Source: Erodium maritimum
Lineage: Eukaryota > Streptophyta > Magnoliopsida > Geraniales > Geraniaceae
Direction of reading: 5' to 3'
DNA length: 64,000 nucleotides
NCBI GenBank assembly: GCA_963921825.1
Contig: OY997591.1
Location: 23,245,515-23,309,514, forward strand
Both the position numbers and the translations under genes were made by a program. This document shows, piece by piece, positions 46,135-58,079 of the stretch (its first letter is position 1; every line of letters starts with the position of its first letter). The notes under the pieces were generated by a model. That model made no database searches. It was given only the letters and a program-made list of their open reading frames with translations, and was not told the origin of the DNA.

Positions 46135-46356
46135 TTGACTTCAAAGAAGATCTATTGGAAGGTCGTGGCAGATAGGATGGTGGATGCATGGGGGATGAAA
46201 GTGGAGGCGAGGCCGTTGGAAGGCGGCCTCACAGCATTCTTTTTCAAGACAGCTAAGGATAGAGAGAGAGTTCTGCTGGGAGAACCGTGGTCGTTCTGTG
46301 ATTCTCTGATTTTATTTACGGACCTGCGTGCCCTTATGCAGGTACAAGACTTAGAA
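46135..46356 (+). pseudogene. DUF4283 domain of ORF1, copy v
   Basis: MTSKKIYWKVVADRMVDAWG, then LTAFFFKTAKDRERVLLGEP and WSFCDSLILFTDLRALMQVQ: the standard plant LINE ORF1 DUF4283 sequence, including the R-x-L-x-G-x-PWSF core. The frame runs into the minus-strand LTR at 46357. Confidence 0.8.
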
Positions 46357-47437
46357 TGTCACGCCCCAAATCCGGTATTGACCGGACCCGAGACGCGACT
46401 TAGTGAATTTCAAATAAAAACAATTTAAGACAAATAATAATTGATAAGGATAAATAGCATAAAACAACGGAGTTAGAGTTTCTGAGTCCTACGCTCAGTA
46501 AAATACATAAGTCCAAAATAACCGTTTCGTCACGACAAAAATATAAACTAAACATAAATCCGGACCCTCGCTATCCTCGTGCTCCGCGATGTCCTTTACT
46601 CCAAGTCAAAACCACTACATGTAGAAAATACAGTAAAACAGGGGGTGAGCTTGACGCTCAGTAGGGAAAACCGTTAAAACCTCCTTATCTCAAATTTACC
46701 AAAATGCGGTTCCATAAGTTAAAATATAAACAAAGGTTTTAACACAATACGACATTTGAACCCAATAAAAGCCAATACCCCTCTTTAAACTCAGATACAC
46801 AAGGTCCAACTATACCAACACCGATTCCACACACGACTACCCTGGGGCCACACCACGGAACAACCCAAACACAATTTCCCAACACAGGGTCAATGACACT
46901 CACATGTACAATCATAAACAATCCAAGCAAGGCGTTCTTAGTCCAACCATACTAACTTCAGCTCAATACTATCCAATCGACTAAGACACACAACAAAGGG
47001 AACAATTCAATTAAGACACCCAATTACGTTTTTAAACTAACTTTTTAACGATTAAAAGGAGAAAGCGATAACGAGGACCTATAATCCAACTTAAACAATC
47101 TTCACTTTACCCGACCACAAACTGTCCCGAGATTCCACGTCCAAAGCCCCTTTACAACCGACTTACGGACAACCACAAATACGACACTTTAACTTACACG
47201 GAAGCTACACACATGAATTCACCATCAAACAATCAAATCGAGTCATTCACTGTCACACACAAATCATAACCAAGGAAAACACACATAGCCATAAACACAG
47301 CAAAACATCGTTCAATTCAGGTAATATCAAATGCACAAGTCGTAACCCTCGCGCGGTCTAGGGAGCAACCCTCTCGGCCCGGCGCAGCCGCACGCAACTT
47401 CCCCAACACAAAGTCGGGATAGGCGGTCGACCTCATC

Positions 47438-47690
47438 GCGGTGCTCAACACAGCGTTTTACCGATCAACGAAAGGCAGGGAAATCGCCTCTTCGCGACCT
47501 CGTCTCTCGCGGTGCTCAACACAGTGTTTTACCGATCAACGGAAGGCAAGGAAATCGCCTCTTCGCGGCCTCGTCTCTCGCGGTGCTCAACACAGCGTTT
47601 TACCGAGTGCTAGTCGGAAGGTAGGGAAATCACCTCTTCGCGGAACACAGCGTTTTACCGACTCACGGTCGGAAGGTAGGGAAACCACCT
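47438..47690 (-). repeat. 71-bp tandem repeat in the solo LTR
   Basis: GCGGTGCTCAACACAGCG starts at 47438, 47509 and 47580, followed by a partial fourth unit. Each contains GTTTTACCGA and GGAAGGTAGGGAAA or a close variant. Confidence 0.85.
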
Positions 47691-48679
47691 TTCTCATGTA
47701 ACCATAGTACCACAAACACCACACTTTACCGATTACGTGCCGGAAGGTACGATACACCTGACGGAAGTACTTCTCTCACACTTTACCGGCCGTTCATCAA
47801 CACAATCGCAATCACACTCATAAACAGGATCACAACCACAAGTAACCACGGTACCATCACCACAATCACGATCACGTCGGTCTATCACTCACCGGACCAT
47901 TTCACAACCAAGGATTCACATTTCCACAAAACACGGCACACAGGCCCACACACAGTCACCACATGCAACACTGAGCATAATAAGCGTCATCCCTTAATCA
48001 CTCTCAAAACTGTTCCACACTTACCATCACTTACCAACACCACAATCCACGTGGTAACCCCACCGACTTAACCGGTATCCAATCCCCAACAACCCCAGTT
48101 CAACAATCAACGAGACAGGAAGTAACCACTCAAATCATCAACATATATCACTAGCTCAAATCTACCCGTTTTCATGTTCGTTATTTATTAACCGTTCAAG
48201 CATCAAAGGCACACAACAGATACATTCAGCACACAGTCCTACGGGCGCGACATGGCCTGATTCTACCAGCATGGCAATTCCCAAAACTGAAATCGTAAAT
48301 GTTCACAGTTTTATACGTCTACACTAGTTATTCGTTTCCTATATGCATACTAGTTTTTTAGCCGGTTTATTAAGTTTCCCTATATGCATTCTAGTAAAAC
48401 CGTAATAAAGCGGGTTCGAGGTAATCCCTACCTGTTGAAGAACTAGCAGCTGCGTCTCCTAGCTCCTAACGTACTGGCCCCACCGGTCATCTCCGTGCTC
48501 GGGGTAGCGGCCTGGTTTAACACAAAAGGGACGTATCAATCCCGGTCCAACCCGTAACGGTCCTCAAATCTGATAATTAAATCCAGTAGTTTGTAAAACC
48601 CGATAATTTGTCTGATGTCCAGGTATTTATCTAAATTTAATTCGAAAATAATTAATTAAATAATTTATTTAATTAGTCT

Positions 48680-48860
48680 GACTCGGTCCAACCCGAATCC
48701 GAGTCCGAACCCGGTCCAGACCCGGACCTAACCCGAGCCCTGATCCGGACCCGGCTCAGGACCCGGACCCGGACCCTAGATCCAGCCCGAGCCCGAGGCC
48801 CGAACCAGGTTCAGGCCCGAGGCCCAAACCCAGTCCGGCCCAAGGCCCGGACCAAAGCTA
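48680..48860. repeat. GACCCG/AGCCCG-rich simple repeat
   Basis: Degenerate six-base periodicity (ACCCGG, GAGCCC, GGCCCG) within the solo LTR; low-complexity with no coding meaning. Confidence 0.75.
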
Positions 48861-49842
48861 AGGCCCAAGCTCGATGTCGACCTAGGTCCGAGCCCAATCC
48901 TCGTTAGAGCTAGGGTTTTGATCTCCAGCGATGGGTGGTGGCGGCGGCGTTCCTCGAGGGTTCGTTCGCGGCGACGAGGGAGGTCGGAGTGAGGGTTTGA
49001 CGGCGGTGGGTGGCGTCAGGGAACAGAGAGGACGAAGGGCGCGCGTCTCCGGCCAGATCTGGTGCCGTGTGAGCTCGCCGGAGGGGGAACGCCAGATCTA
49101 GAGCGAACAGCTCCGGCGAGCTTCTCCGGCCAAACCCGTCCCCAAAAGAGCTGGTTTTGCTCGATTTCCAGCAAGGAAGGGAAGGGAGAAGACAGATCGG
49201 GTTATAGGGGAGTCTTACCGTCTCTGTTCGTGTGGTTCCTGCGAGATGGAGCTCACGAAGTCGACGGCGGTGGAGCTTTGTCCGAGTCGAGGGGGAAGAT
49301 GAAGAAGGGAGGAGGGGGTTTTCTGGTGCGGCGGTGGTGATGGTGGCTCGTGGTAGAGAGGGGAGGTCATGCGAGGACGAGGTTTCAGGTCGCCGACAAT
49401 GGGCGCGACGATGAAGACGAAGAAGGGAACGAGAGAGCTCGGGTGAGAGGTGAGAGAGACGCCTCGTTTTTAGTGTGCAGAACTAGGAGGTGAAGCGGCG
49501 CTGGAGAGGGTTATCAAGCTAGGGTTTCGCGAGACTGGGCCAGTCCTCGTGGGCCGCAAGAGCGCGAATTTGGGCCACACCATGGTTCGGCCCAATCCCG
49601 AGTTGAGCAGACCCAAAACCAGTTCCTCCCTTTTTTTTTCTTTTTTTTTTTGATTTCGATCCAAAATTCGATTAAACTTTCAAAACGTTCTCCAACACGT
49701 CATGTTCCAACAATAAATTGAACTATCAAATTTCCCGGTCTTTACAGAGAATTCCACCACTTCTCTGTCTGGGCCCGAGTATCGAACTAACCTGTAGGGC
49801 GTGGACGAGGGATGTGGGGTTCCGAGTGGGTAATGCTCTGGG

Positions 49843-51451
49843 TGTTGGGTCTCGAGGTAGGGTTGGAGATGAACCAACTCGCAGCGGAAAATCAATGAAA
49901 ACCAAGAGACGATTAAAACCATGAAACAACTAACAAAGAATGGATTCACAAGAGAAAAATTCAGCACTAGTTCTTACCAAAACAAGAACACCGGGTAACG
50001 AATGATTGGCTTGAGTCTCCAAGACGCCTACGTATCCACATGGGAATCAAAGCCACGTAGTTCTTCTCTTTTAGGACTCAAGAACACAAGAATGGAGGTG
50101 GGAGCTTGCCAAACCCGAAATATTGACGGGCCCCGGCCGACGCCCACCCCTAGGGACAAGCATGGTGACAAGTAAGGTGTAAATAGGACAAAGTATGGCA
50201 AGACAAAGTTTGGGTTAGGTGGTGAATCACCAACACCTTAATCCTTGTCTTGCTTACTTAGTACTAATTAATCAAGACTTGATTAATTAGTTCCATGGGC
50301 CTTGGTTGCATGGGCCTTTCATGGGCCTCTTGGAACATGGCCCGTGGCCATTTCCAACGAGGTCCCGTGATTTGCTCATCGCCTCCAAGCCTTCCATACC
50401 GGAAATTTCCAACATTATCCGACGCGATCAATCCCAAGACTCCAAGCCTTGTCTCGATCCGTAAAGTCCTATTCACTTACGGGCACATGACCCAAACCCT
50501 AGTTTTGGTCATGTCCCGAGACAAATCCCTTTTGGCCATTCTCCATAAATGTGTCAATGAGTTTCATCCTCCGGTGTGAGTCTTAGGTTTATGCATGTCA
50601 ATAGATCAACGTAAAATCCCATTTTACTTGATCCTATTTAAGTGGCAACTAACGAGACTTTAGTATTGCCTGACACTGCATAACGAATCGACTCTGTCGA
50701 TTCTAACCTTTCCGTCGTCCCTGTCATTATCCTTTTATCTCCGATATCCTGATTGAGATAAGGCATAGAGCTGTCATCCTTATTATTCTCAATCACTGTT
50801 CCTTGATATGTGAGATGACTGAATATATGATACCCAGTATCATGTGCATGGCCATGCTATTCTTTCAGTCACTCTCGATCAAGCGGCCGAGAATCGATAT
50901 CTTTCTCATACCTGAGTATGAGGGATAAATCCCTTAGCCGTCTTTCGTGTCACTCATGTAGCCCATCCCCAAGCCAATCCTGGCCGTTATGGAAGCCCTG
51001 TTACGGAAAACGTTAGGCTCAGGTCAAACTCAGTTGTTGACTACATAGCAATCACAAAGACTCCTTGGTCTAAGGATACATGACAAGCTACGACAATGAA
51101 TATGTTCATGACTTGATCTATGGCACATATTCATGTCGGGTCGTCCAATATCATGTCCCACATGATATCTATGATCAGACTCCGGAATCCCATTCCAATG
51201 ACTAACAAAACGTAAGCCATAAAGAGCCATCTTTCATACTAGTCGCTTCTAGTGAAGCTTTGTTGACTAGGGACCCATCGAGTGTGATCTATCTCAATCT
51301 ATGGTTCTATTCGCATTGTGGGCATAGATCAAAGCACACGTCGATATATTACTCCAACACATAAGTAATATAAAGCCGCTTGAATTGTATTGCTAACGAT
51401 GATATATACATTTAGACATTTAGGATTGAACTACGGGCACTAAGACTAACA
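49843..51451 (-). mobile_element. Solo LTR, 1.5 kb family, second copy, inside retroposon v
   Basis: Left end TGTTGGGTCTCGAGG, right end GCACTAAGACTAACA; it is the reverse-orientation relative of 42091-43593 and about 1,609 bp long. Flanks CTGGG (49838-49842) and CTAGG (51452-51456) match at 4 of 5. ORF1 coding resumes directly after it, which confirms a clean insertion. Confidence 0.83.
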
Positions 51452-51469
51452 CTAGGGGTTAGCTAGGGT

Positions 51470-52051
51470 GTGGACGTGGATACGCATGGACTGTGCTGGG
51501 GTGACTTCATGAAGGTCAGGATCAGAGCGGATATCAGGGTTCCGTTGCAGAGCCAGATGTGGTGCCGGCTGTCTGTCTCCCAGGTACGCACTCGGTTATT
51601 GATTTCATACGAACATTTTCCTGAGCACTGTTTTGGATGCTGCTGTGCGGGTCATTTGTTCCCTGTATGCCCGGTGGTGGGAGGTAAAAGGGGCCCTTCG
51701 CTGAAAGCACCGGCGGATCTGAGGTCTGGATTGGAAAGGGTGAAGCATGGGAAGACGTCGCCGTGTACAAATTGGACATATCTGAGAGGATCTGGGAAGG
51801 GGGTTTCTTCGGCGAACGGACTACACACTCCTCCGGAGGCCCACGAACCAAGGCAGCAGGGAATGCAACCGATCTACAGGGAGGAGGAGACTTCAGGCAG
51901 AGGGATCCCGCGTGAGATGTCGTCATCCCTCTCTGGGAATAAACGTCTGGAGAGGGAAACGGAACTTGAGGAAGAGGAGGATTCGTCGGCATCGGAGGGG
52001 GCGTCAAATACAGTGGCGGAGGGCTACAAGCACCCCCGCCTCCAGGAATGA
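51470..52051 (+). pseudogene. Zinc-knuckle part of ORF1, copy v
   Basis: 193-codon open frame. Residues 1-60 complete the DUF4283-associated segment (GDFMKVRIRADIRVPLQSQ). The knuckle CFGCCCAGHLFPVC has all four ligands and is the only intact knuckle in the window. The rest is a low-complexity, charged tail (ETELEEEEDSSASEGAS). Confidence 0.7.
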
Positions 52052-52503
52052 GTGTCTGGTGTCCCAGGGAGGGTTTGGTCGACTGTATCCCCTTCCTGGC
52101 AGTCTGGTGGCATTGGTTCCACCAACAGTCGATGAGATGCTTCCCTACCACTTCGGGGCAGCAATCCCGCATTCAGGAGCCCTACACCTATCATTCAAGG
52201 GAGGACGACGCACGCTGACTTATCGGGGGAGTTATCGGTCCACCTTTGTTCAGTTATCACCTGATCTGCTCGATCAGTGTTTTCTGGTTGGCGCATACTG
52301 TATCGGTATTCTCGGATGCTACCACAATTCACCCCCAGACCGCCCCTATGCATATGAGCGCATTTTATTTCGCAGCATATATGTTTCAGTTTATGTTTCT
52401 TTCAGCTACTGGATAGTAAGGGTCATGTCGTCAGACGGACACCTAGTTACTTTGCTTATTTAATAATATTGTAATTTTCCTAATAAAAAATAGTTGGAGA
52501 ATT

Positions 52504-52668
52504 CGTTCCACTTACCAATTTGGAATTCAAATCGGATTGCAACACAATCCTTCCCAAAGCAGATCGAGAGACTATGTTACAATACTTATTGTAATTGGAG
52601 AGCATCACCGAATAGAAAACAAAGAATGACTTCAAAACTTGCTCTCTCTCCTCCTCACAACCATCCTC
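52504..52668 (-). other. Continuation of the LINE-derived fragment at 44100-44943
   Basis: This is the sequence that was next to 44943 before retroposon v inserted. Short minus-strand frames (for example GKDCVAIRFEFQIGKWNEF) are present but not identified. Confidence 0.35.
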
Positions 52669-55062
52669 TTTTTTTTTTTGATCGGCGAGGTTTTTTATAA
52701 ATCCATCTGTTCCAAAGACTAAAGACGGAGGAAACTACAAAGAGCAGACAATTGCATGGCCTTGAGAGCCCAATTACAAGGCTTTGACAGCCGAATTAAA
52801 AGGACCAACAACTGTCCTTAACAAAATGAAGATGAGCAAAGCCTAGAATACTAGGAAACTGCTACAAAGTAGAGGACCAAAAATTAGGGGACAAGAGGAT
52901 TTAGAAACACAGGCAACAGGCAAGTGGTTCTGAGATCCAATCACTAATGAAGAAGATAATTAAGGGGCCATCACTCATGCTTTGAAGGCTTGGAACGAAT
53001 TGAATTGGACCATGAGAAGAAATTGAGAACCATCTGCAACAACGAAGATGAACACAAGGTCGATTCATGCAAGCCAAGTTCCCAAAGAAATAAACACCAG
53101 GGATTGCCCAGCAAAAGGACCACCAGATAAGAATCTCGGCCCAAATATTCCAAGAGAACTGACAGAGGAGAAGGAGGTGCATGGCATCCTCTTATTGATT
53201 ATTGACTACATTTTCTTGATAGTGAAGTTTTTTGTCATCAACAGACCACCAAACTTTATCTTCTATTCCAATAGAGAAGTTGACTTGATTTATTTCATGA
53301 GAGAGAGTTTTGAGATCTCCAAATTCCCAGCCCCTCAATTTTCTCCTTAATCCCTATTTTTTTTTAAAAGATGGACACTTTTCAAAACTTATGTGTGCTC
53401 AAATGACAAAGTCTTTGGTATTTAACTTTAAGAGGAACATCAGAAAGTCAGAGGCCCTCTCAGAAATGAACTCTTTCCATTTTGGATAAGCCATTGCAGA
53501 CCAGTAGACCCAAAAGCAGATGCAACCCTCACCTTAGACAATAGATGACTAATATGAGACAAAAAATTCAAAGCAGTGGAGATATTGATACTAATTAAAT
53601 GCCAGTGCTCTTCGCCAGCCATATTTAGAACAAATAACTTTTTTGTCCATAACAAACATCTGCCACCACTTTGTAAGCAATACTTTGTTCATGATATGTA
53701 GGTTTAAAATCCAACCCTTCCCTTCAATTTAGGTCTACAGATAAGATCCCATTTATTCTTGTGCAGGATTCTCCTGGACACAGTACCATTCCATAAAAAT
53801 ATCCTCTACAACATCTCCATTTGAGAGATCACCCCAACTTAGACCTTATAGAGTGACATATAATAATTATGGAGGGAGGATAAAGATGACTTTATAAGTA
53901 TAAGTCTCCCCCAAAAGATAAAAAAATTCTACCAAAAACCTAGCTTCTTTTTGAATTTGTTAACAATATGGACCCAAGTTTTGAGCTTTCTAGGACCAGC
54001 TCCAAATTGAAACACCAATGAATCAAGGGGTAGAGAAGCAATCTCACAAGCTAGTGAAGGTGAAACCTGCAAATCAGATAATGTATTGTCATTAAGCATA
54101 ACAACTTTAGATTTATGAAAATTAATCTTCAATCCTAAGGAAATTGTAAGACGTTGAGAGAATGTTTAAGATTGATGATGCTGTCAACAAAAGCCTTGAT
54201 AATTAGAAAAGTATCATCAACAAAATCCAAATGAGAGGTGGAAGGGCTTGACTGGCCACACTGAATCCCATGGAAAATTTTACAAATATTTCTTTTCTCC
54301 AATAATTGGTGTAGACTCTCAACTGCAAAAAAAAAAAAAGAGGAGAAAGTGAATATCCTTTCATAAGACCTCTCTAAAGGTTGAAATATTTGGAGTAGGA
54401 GCCATTAATGAGAAAGGATACCAACGCAGAGAAGCAATACCTTATCCAATTCACCCAAATGTCACCAAAACTCGTAATTTTTATGATGTAAAAGTATAAT
54501 TCCAATTAAGATGATCATATGGATTTTCAAAGTCCACCTTTAAGATAATAACTTCCTCTTTAGAACCTTTGATGAAATGGAGAACCTCCAAAGCAATCAA
54601 AATATCATATAATAAGTAAATTCATAACTATCTTCAATTTCGCAACTAAGACTTTTATGAGGATCTTGTAAGGGCCAGTGACCAAATTGATAGGCATATA
54701 GTCCCCAAACTCATGAGAATTTAAAATTTTGGGGATAAGAGTGATAAAAGAGGAATTAATCATTTTTCCAAGAGAACCAGTAGCATGGAAATGATTCAAG
54801 AAACCCATAACATCGGCCTTGATTATTCCCTAACACACTTGATAAAACTTCATTGAAAAGCCATCAAGGACAAGTGATTTATTTCCATTGCACTTATTTA
54901 TAGTAGTGAGAACCTCATTTTCTGCAAAAGGTATCTCTAAGAAGGCAACTTGATTTGTAGTTAACTTGCAAAAGGGAAACTAAGCAAGATTAATTATAGT
55001 ATTATTGAATTTCTTGAATCTTGTAGAGAAATGATGAGTTGCAGCCAATTTATTATTCAACT
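52669..55062 (-). mobile_element. 5'-truncated LINE with ORF2 RT and zf-RVT relics
   Basis: Starts at a T11 run (52669-52679) followed by GATCGGCGAGGTTTTTTAT, a typical plant L1 3' end. Reading the minus strand upward: zf-RVT end at 52901-53182 (MHLLLLCQFSWNIWAEILIW), RT palm end at 53929-54132 (MKINFHKSKVVMLNDN, then PLDSLVFQFGAGPRKLKTW), and RT fingers at 54605-54960 (GSLGKMINSSFITLIPKI, DYMPINLVTGPYKILIKVL, with DGFSMKFYQVC before it). Domain order is correct for ORF2, with many frameshifts and stops. The endonuclease region is absent (5' truncation near 55062). Confidence 0.8.
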
Positions 55063-55089
55063 GAGCGTTATCCCGGTCCGATAACGCTC
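55063..55089. other. Perfect 10-bp hairpin
   Basis: GAGCGTTATC, 7-base loop CCGGTCC, GATAACGCTC. It falls at the truncated 5' edge of the LINE and is followed 25-50 bases later by a second inverted repeat (AGCGCCA...TGGCGCT, about 55112-55141). Confidence 0.8.
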
Positions 55090-55839
55090 CTGGTCTTGAG
55101 TATTTTGGTTTAACAGCGCCACCATAGTACTGTTGGCGCTATGGGGAGGATCTCAACATCCTCCCATATCGGCCATGCCTGGAGGGCTGGCCATGTCTCC
55201 CATTTGTGAAGGTAGAATCCAAGCGTTAGAGAGTACCTCTCGAGGATGTTTTCAAAGGACGAGGTCCATGGTAGGCAGCTATCCTCAGCATCCCCGTCCC
55301 CTAGTGAAAAGGATGGTCCATGGTTCGCGGAAAGGCGTGGGCCAGGGAGAGGGAGGAGTGATGGTGGTGGAAACGATGAAAGTTGTGGTAGGAGCGAGTG
55401 AGGCTTGACAATGGGTTCTCGGGATAGCTTCATCTGTCTATAGATTTTGTCATTCCATGTCATTGCGATAGGAATCACAGTGGGAATGGAATAACGCAAG
55501 TAGGCAAGTGGTAGTGGTGGAATGGAAATGACGATCAGAGGCGGCGGTTGTAGAGTGTAGTAGTAGGAAGCAGAGGGGAGAGGAGAGAACCATAGAGGCC
55601 TACTTTTATAAATTTTATTAATTAAATATGATAAATAATTTAGTAAATAAAATTTATTTTTTATTTATTTTAATGTGTTTAGTTGCAATTTTATAATTTT
55701 AAAGTGAAAATGGAATGACAATTTCGTAATAAATTTAGGTTATAATAACCGGGTAGTTTGATTATTTCAGCAAAAAAATAACAGATTTTGTAACAAAAAA
55801 TATAGCCGTATGAAAATTAAAAAAGTTAAGAGTGTTATA
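55090..55839. other. Unassigned sequence between LINE and retroposon vi
   Basis: Bases 55110-55500 are moderately GC-rich with open frames on both strands (91 codons plus, 129 codons minus) that I do not recognise. Bases 55600-55840 are AT-rich and empty. Confidence 0.4.
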
Positions 55840-55851
55840 AACAAATTTGTA

Positions 55852-58067
55852 AAAGAAGAAAAGAAGATAAAACCTACTCAATCAATTTTGATTATGTCTC
55901 TCTCAAAACTTGAGACCTGAACCCTAGCCCTAGACGCAATTATGGTGCTTTCCTTTGATCCCGCTGTCGTTGTGCCGTCTGTCGTGGCTACATCTGTCGC
56001 TGCTAGTCCTGCTACGTCTGAGGCTTGTGCCGTCCCTGTGGTCATTGGCTCGGTGCTGTCCAATCCCTTGTAGACCGTGTCCGGTGCTGGGGATAAGACC
56101 CGCCAAAGGAGAAGACTCAAAAAACTTGGTCCGAGTTCTTCTCCCTTGCTTCCCTCTCCTCCTATTCCGGCGATGCTCCCAGCCCTCTCGACCGAGTTGG
56201 TGCCCTTCTCCATGGGGGTAATATCCCCTCATCCTATGTCGAAACAGAGGCGGGGACGTCCAACAAGGCGGGCCAACATTTCTTCGTCTCCAAGCAACCC
56301 GCATACGCCTCCTCCTACACCGCGTGTGGTCCTTCCTTCGCCTCCACGCAACACTAGCCTGACGGGTTCTCCATCCCCGCGGTGCGGCTCCTAGGGTTGT
56401 AGCCCTTGTTCTACAACAAGCCTCTCCACCGCCTCCTCTTGGCACCACCGTCCTCTCTGTGGATGTCCCCCTTCAAAGGGATTCATTGAAAGGAAAGGCG
56501 CCAATGGATGACCTTCCTCGGACGGCGGTGGAAGCTCTAGGGTTGGGTCGTTGCCTCCCTAATCGGGATCCAATCCCCCTCGTCCGCGCCGGCCTTATGA
56601 TGCCAGGAGGGATGTGCCGGGTTTGGGCGCCGACCCGAGGATTGCCTGAACCTTCGCTGACCCATGCTGAGTTGGGTCCGGACCTTCATGCCTCTCTGGC
56701 GGCTCTCCAGGACGGGTTGTGTTCATGCTCGATTGAGGGCGAGGAGGTTGAGGTTGTCGTGCCATTCTCTCCGGCCATCTCCACGGCTATTTCCAGGTAA
56801 CAGTGGGGTATGGTGGGGAAGCTCTGGTCGCTGACATCCCCATGCAAGGAGACTCTGCTTCAAATCATCACCACTGCGTTAGGTCGAGCAGCGGAGGGTC
56901 TTGTCGTCAAAGAGTTGGGTTCAGACCTCTTTGGCTTCTATTTCCGGTCATCAGAAGCACGTGCATGGGTTCAGAGTAATGAACCATGGTGTTTCGATGG
57001 GCGGGCTCTACTCATTGGGGACCTATATCCTTGCACCAAGGACTTGCCGGTATTGGATCGCATGCAGTTGTGGGCGCACGTGCGGGGTCTGTCACCTCTA
57101 GTTCGGACGAAGGCGACATGGATGCCCATTGGGGACGCGTTGGGTACTTGTGTGGATGTTTCGAGTGACCAGTGGGGGATGTGTTAAGGGGCACGGTTAG
57201 GGTTTGCTTCTGGCACCTCATCGAGCGACCCCTCCGACGAGGGATTGTCTTGCGGTTCAAAGAGTTCCCGGACCCGGTTAAGATCGAGCCGACTTACATC
57301 AAGCTTCCGAGCTTCTATTACATCTGTGGGAGGCTTGGACACATCGTCAAGGACTGCGCTTGGGAAGTCCAATGCACCCCACGGTATGACTCCTTTCTTC
57401 TAGAGTGTTAGAAGGGCAAGTAGGTGCAGCCGTATGCAACGGACTAGAGTGCGTCTATTCAGTCGTCTGCCCTGCCAGTCTCTGGGAAAGTCTCCTTGAG
57501 CACTGTACCTAAAGACTCCTTATCTTTGAATGGGAGTCCTCGGGTTTCCCCGAGCACTTTACCTAACCGTACTGAGGCTCGGGTTAGCACCCGACTAGTG
57601 ACCGGCCAACTACCGAGGGAATCAGTCCCTGACGTTCAAGCTCCCGTTTCTAGGGAACCTGATGTTGTGGGAGCTGCTGCAACTGGAGTGCTCAAGAGGT
57701 CTACCGTTGGAGAGCCTCGAGATGATCAGACGAGGGCTAGTAAACAACTCCACCAGGAGGGATGGTAGACCCCCTGAGCAACAGGGACTGGCCATGGGAG
57801 GGGTCCCTGGTCGATGTTTTGTGTCCCACCACTACTGTTGAAGTCCTTGGCCAGTTTTCGGAGCAGGAATTCCAGTACCACCTTCTCATCCCTCGTATTT
57901 TATCATTGCCTATATGACATCCAAATACCGTTTGTGACGGTTCGACTACTAAAAGAATCAATGAACCATTGTTCTTTCGTCTAACCTTAGTAGTGAGCGA
58001 GCATGTTCCGTGACACATATCGGTGTTATGATATATCATTTATAAAATTACACCTTTCGTTAAAAAC
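55852..58067 (+). mobile_element. ORF1-only LINE-derived retroposon, copy vi
   Basis: About 2.2 kb, bounded by a likely target duplication (AACAAATTTGTA at 55840-55851 and AACAACTTTGTA at 58068-58079, 11 of 12) with an A tail (CGTTAAAAAC). ORF1 pieces: proline/serine-rich N-terminus with a basic patch (SKQRRGRPTRRANISS) at 56077-56394, linker at 56459-56800, full DUF4283 at 56810-57187 (MVGKLWSLTSPCKETLLQII, FGFYFRSSEARAWVQSNEPW, CFDGRALLIGDLYPCTKDLP), then RFKEFPDPVKIEPTYIKLPS and a knuckle-like YYICGRLGHIVKDC at 57172-57411 (first cysteine lost). A few stops and frame changes break ORF1. About 650 bp of sequence with no ORF2 follows before the tail. Confidence 0.75.
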
Positions 58068-58079
58068 AACAACTTTGTA

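Larger units (their letters stand above)
46357..49746 (-). mobile_element. Solo LTR of a third chromovirus subfamily, inside retroposon v
   Basis: Plus strand TGTCACGCCCCAAAT at the left and GGTCTTTACA at the right; on the minus strand it therefore starts TGTAAAGACC and ends ATTTGGGGCGTGACA, like the Tekay-like LTRs at left. It is 3,390 bp. Flanks TAGAA (46352-46356) and GAGAA (49747-49751) match at 4 of 5, a mutated duplication. Inside are a 71-bp tandem repeat (47438-47690), the conserved GAGCTTGACGCTCA-type block near 46635, and a hexamer-rich patch (48680-48800). The open frames in it are not genes. Confidence 0.85.
44944..52490 (+). mobile_element. ORF1-only retroposon, copy v, split by two solo LTRs
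   Basis: A non-LTR retroposon bounded by a 13-bp duplication and ending CCTAATAAAAAA. After discounting the two solo LTRs it is about 2.5 kb: a short leader, ORF1 from ATG 45059, and about 440 bp after ORF1. ORF1 shows an acidic/glycine-rich N-terminal part, DUF4283 (46135-46356), a short continuation at 49747-49842 (FSVWARV...), then 51470-52051 with DFMKVRIRADIRVPL and a complete zinc knuckle, CFGCCCAGHLFPVC (CX2CX4HX4C). No endonuclease, RT or RNase H is present. It has few frame breaks compared with its age. The normal ORF1 role is RNA binding in the LINE particle. Confidence 0.8.

Noticed and set aside
49062-49340. 92-codon plus-strand frame MPCELAGGGTPDLE...
   Set aside because: Inside the minus-strand solo LTR; GC-rich and without relatives.
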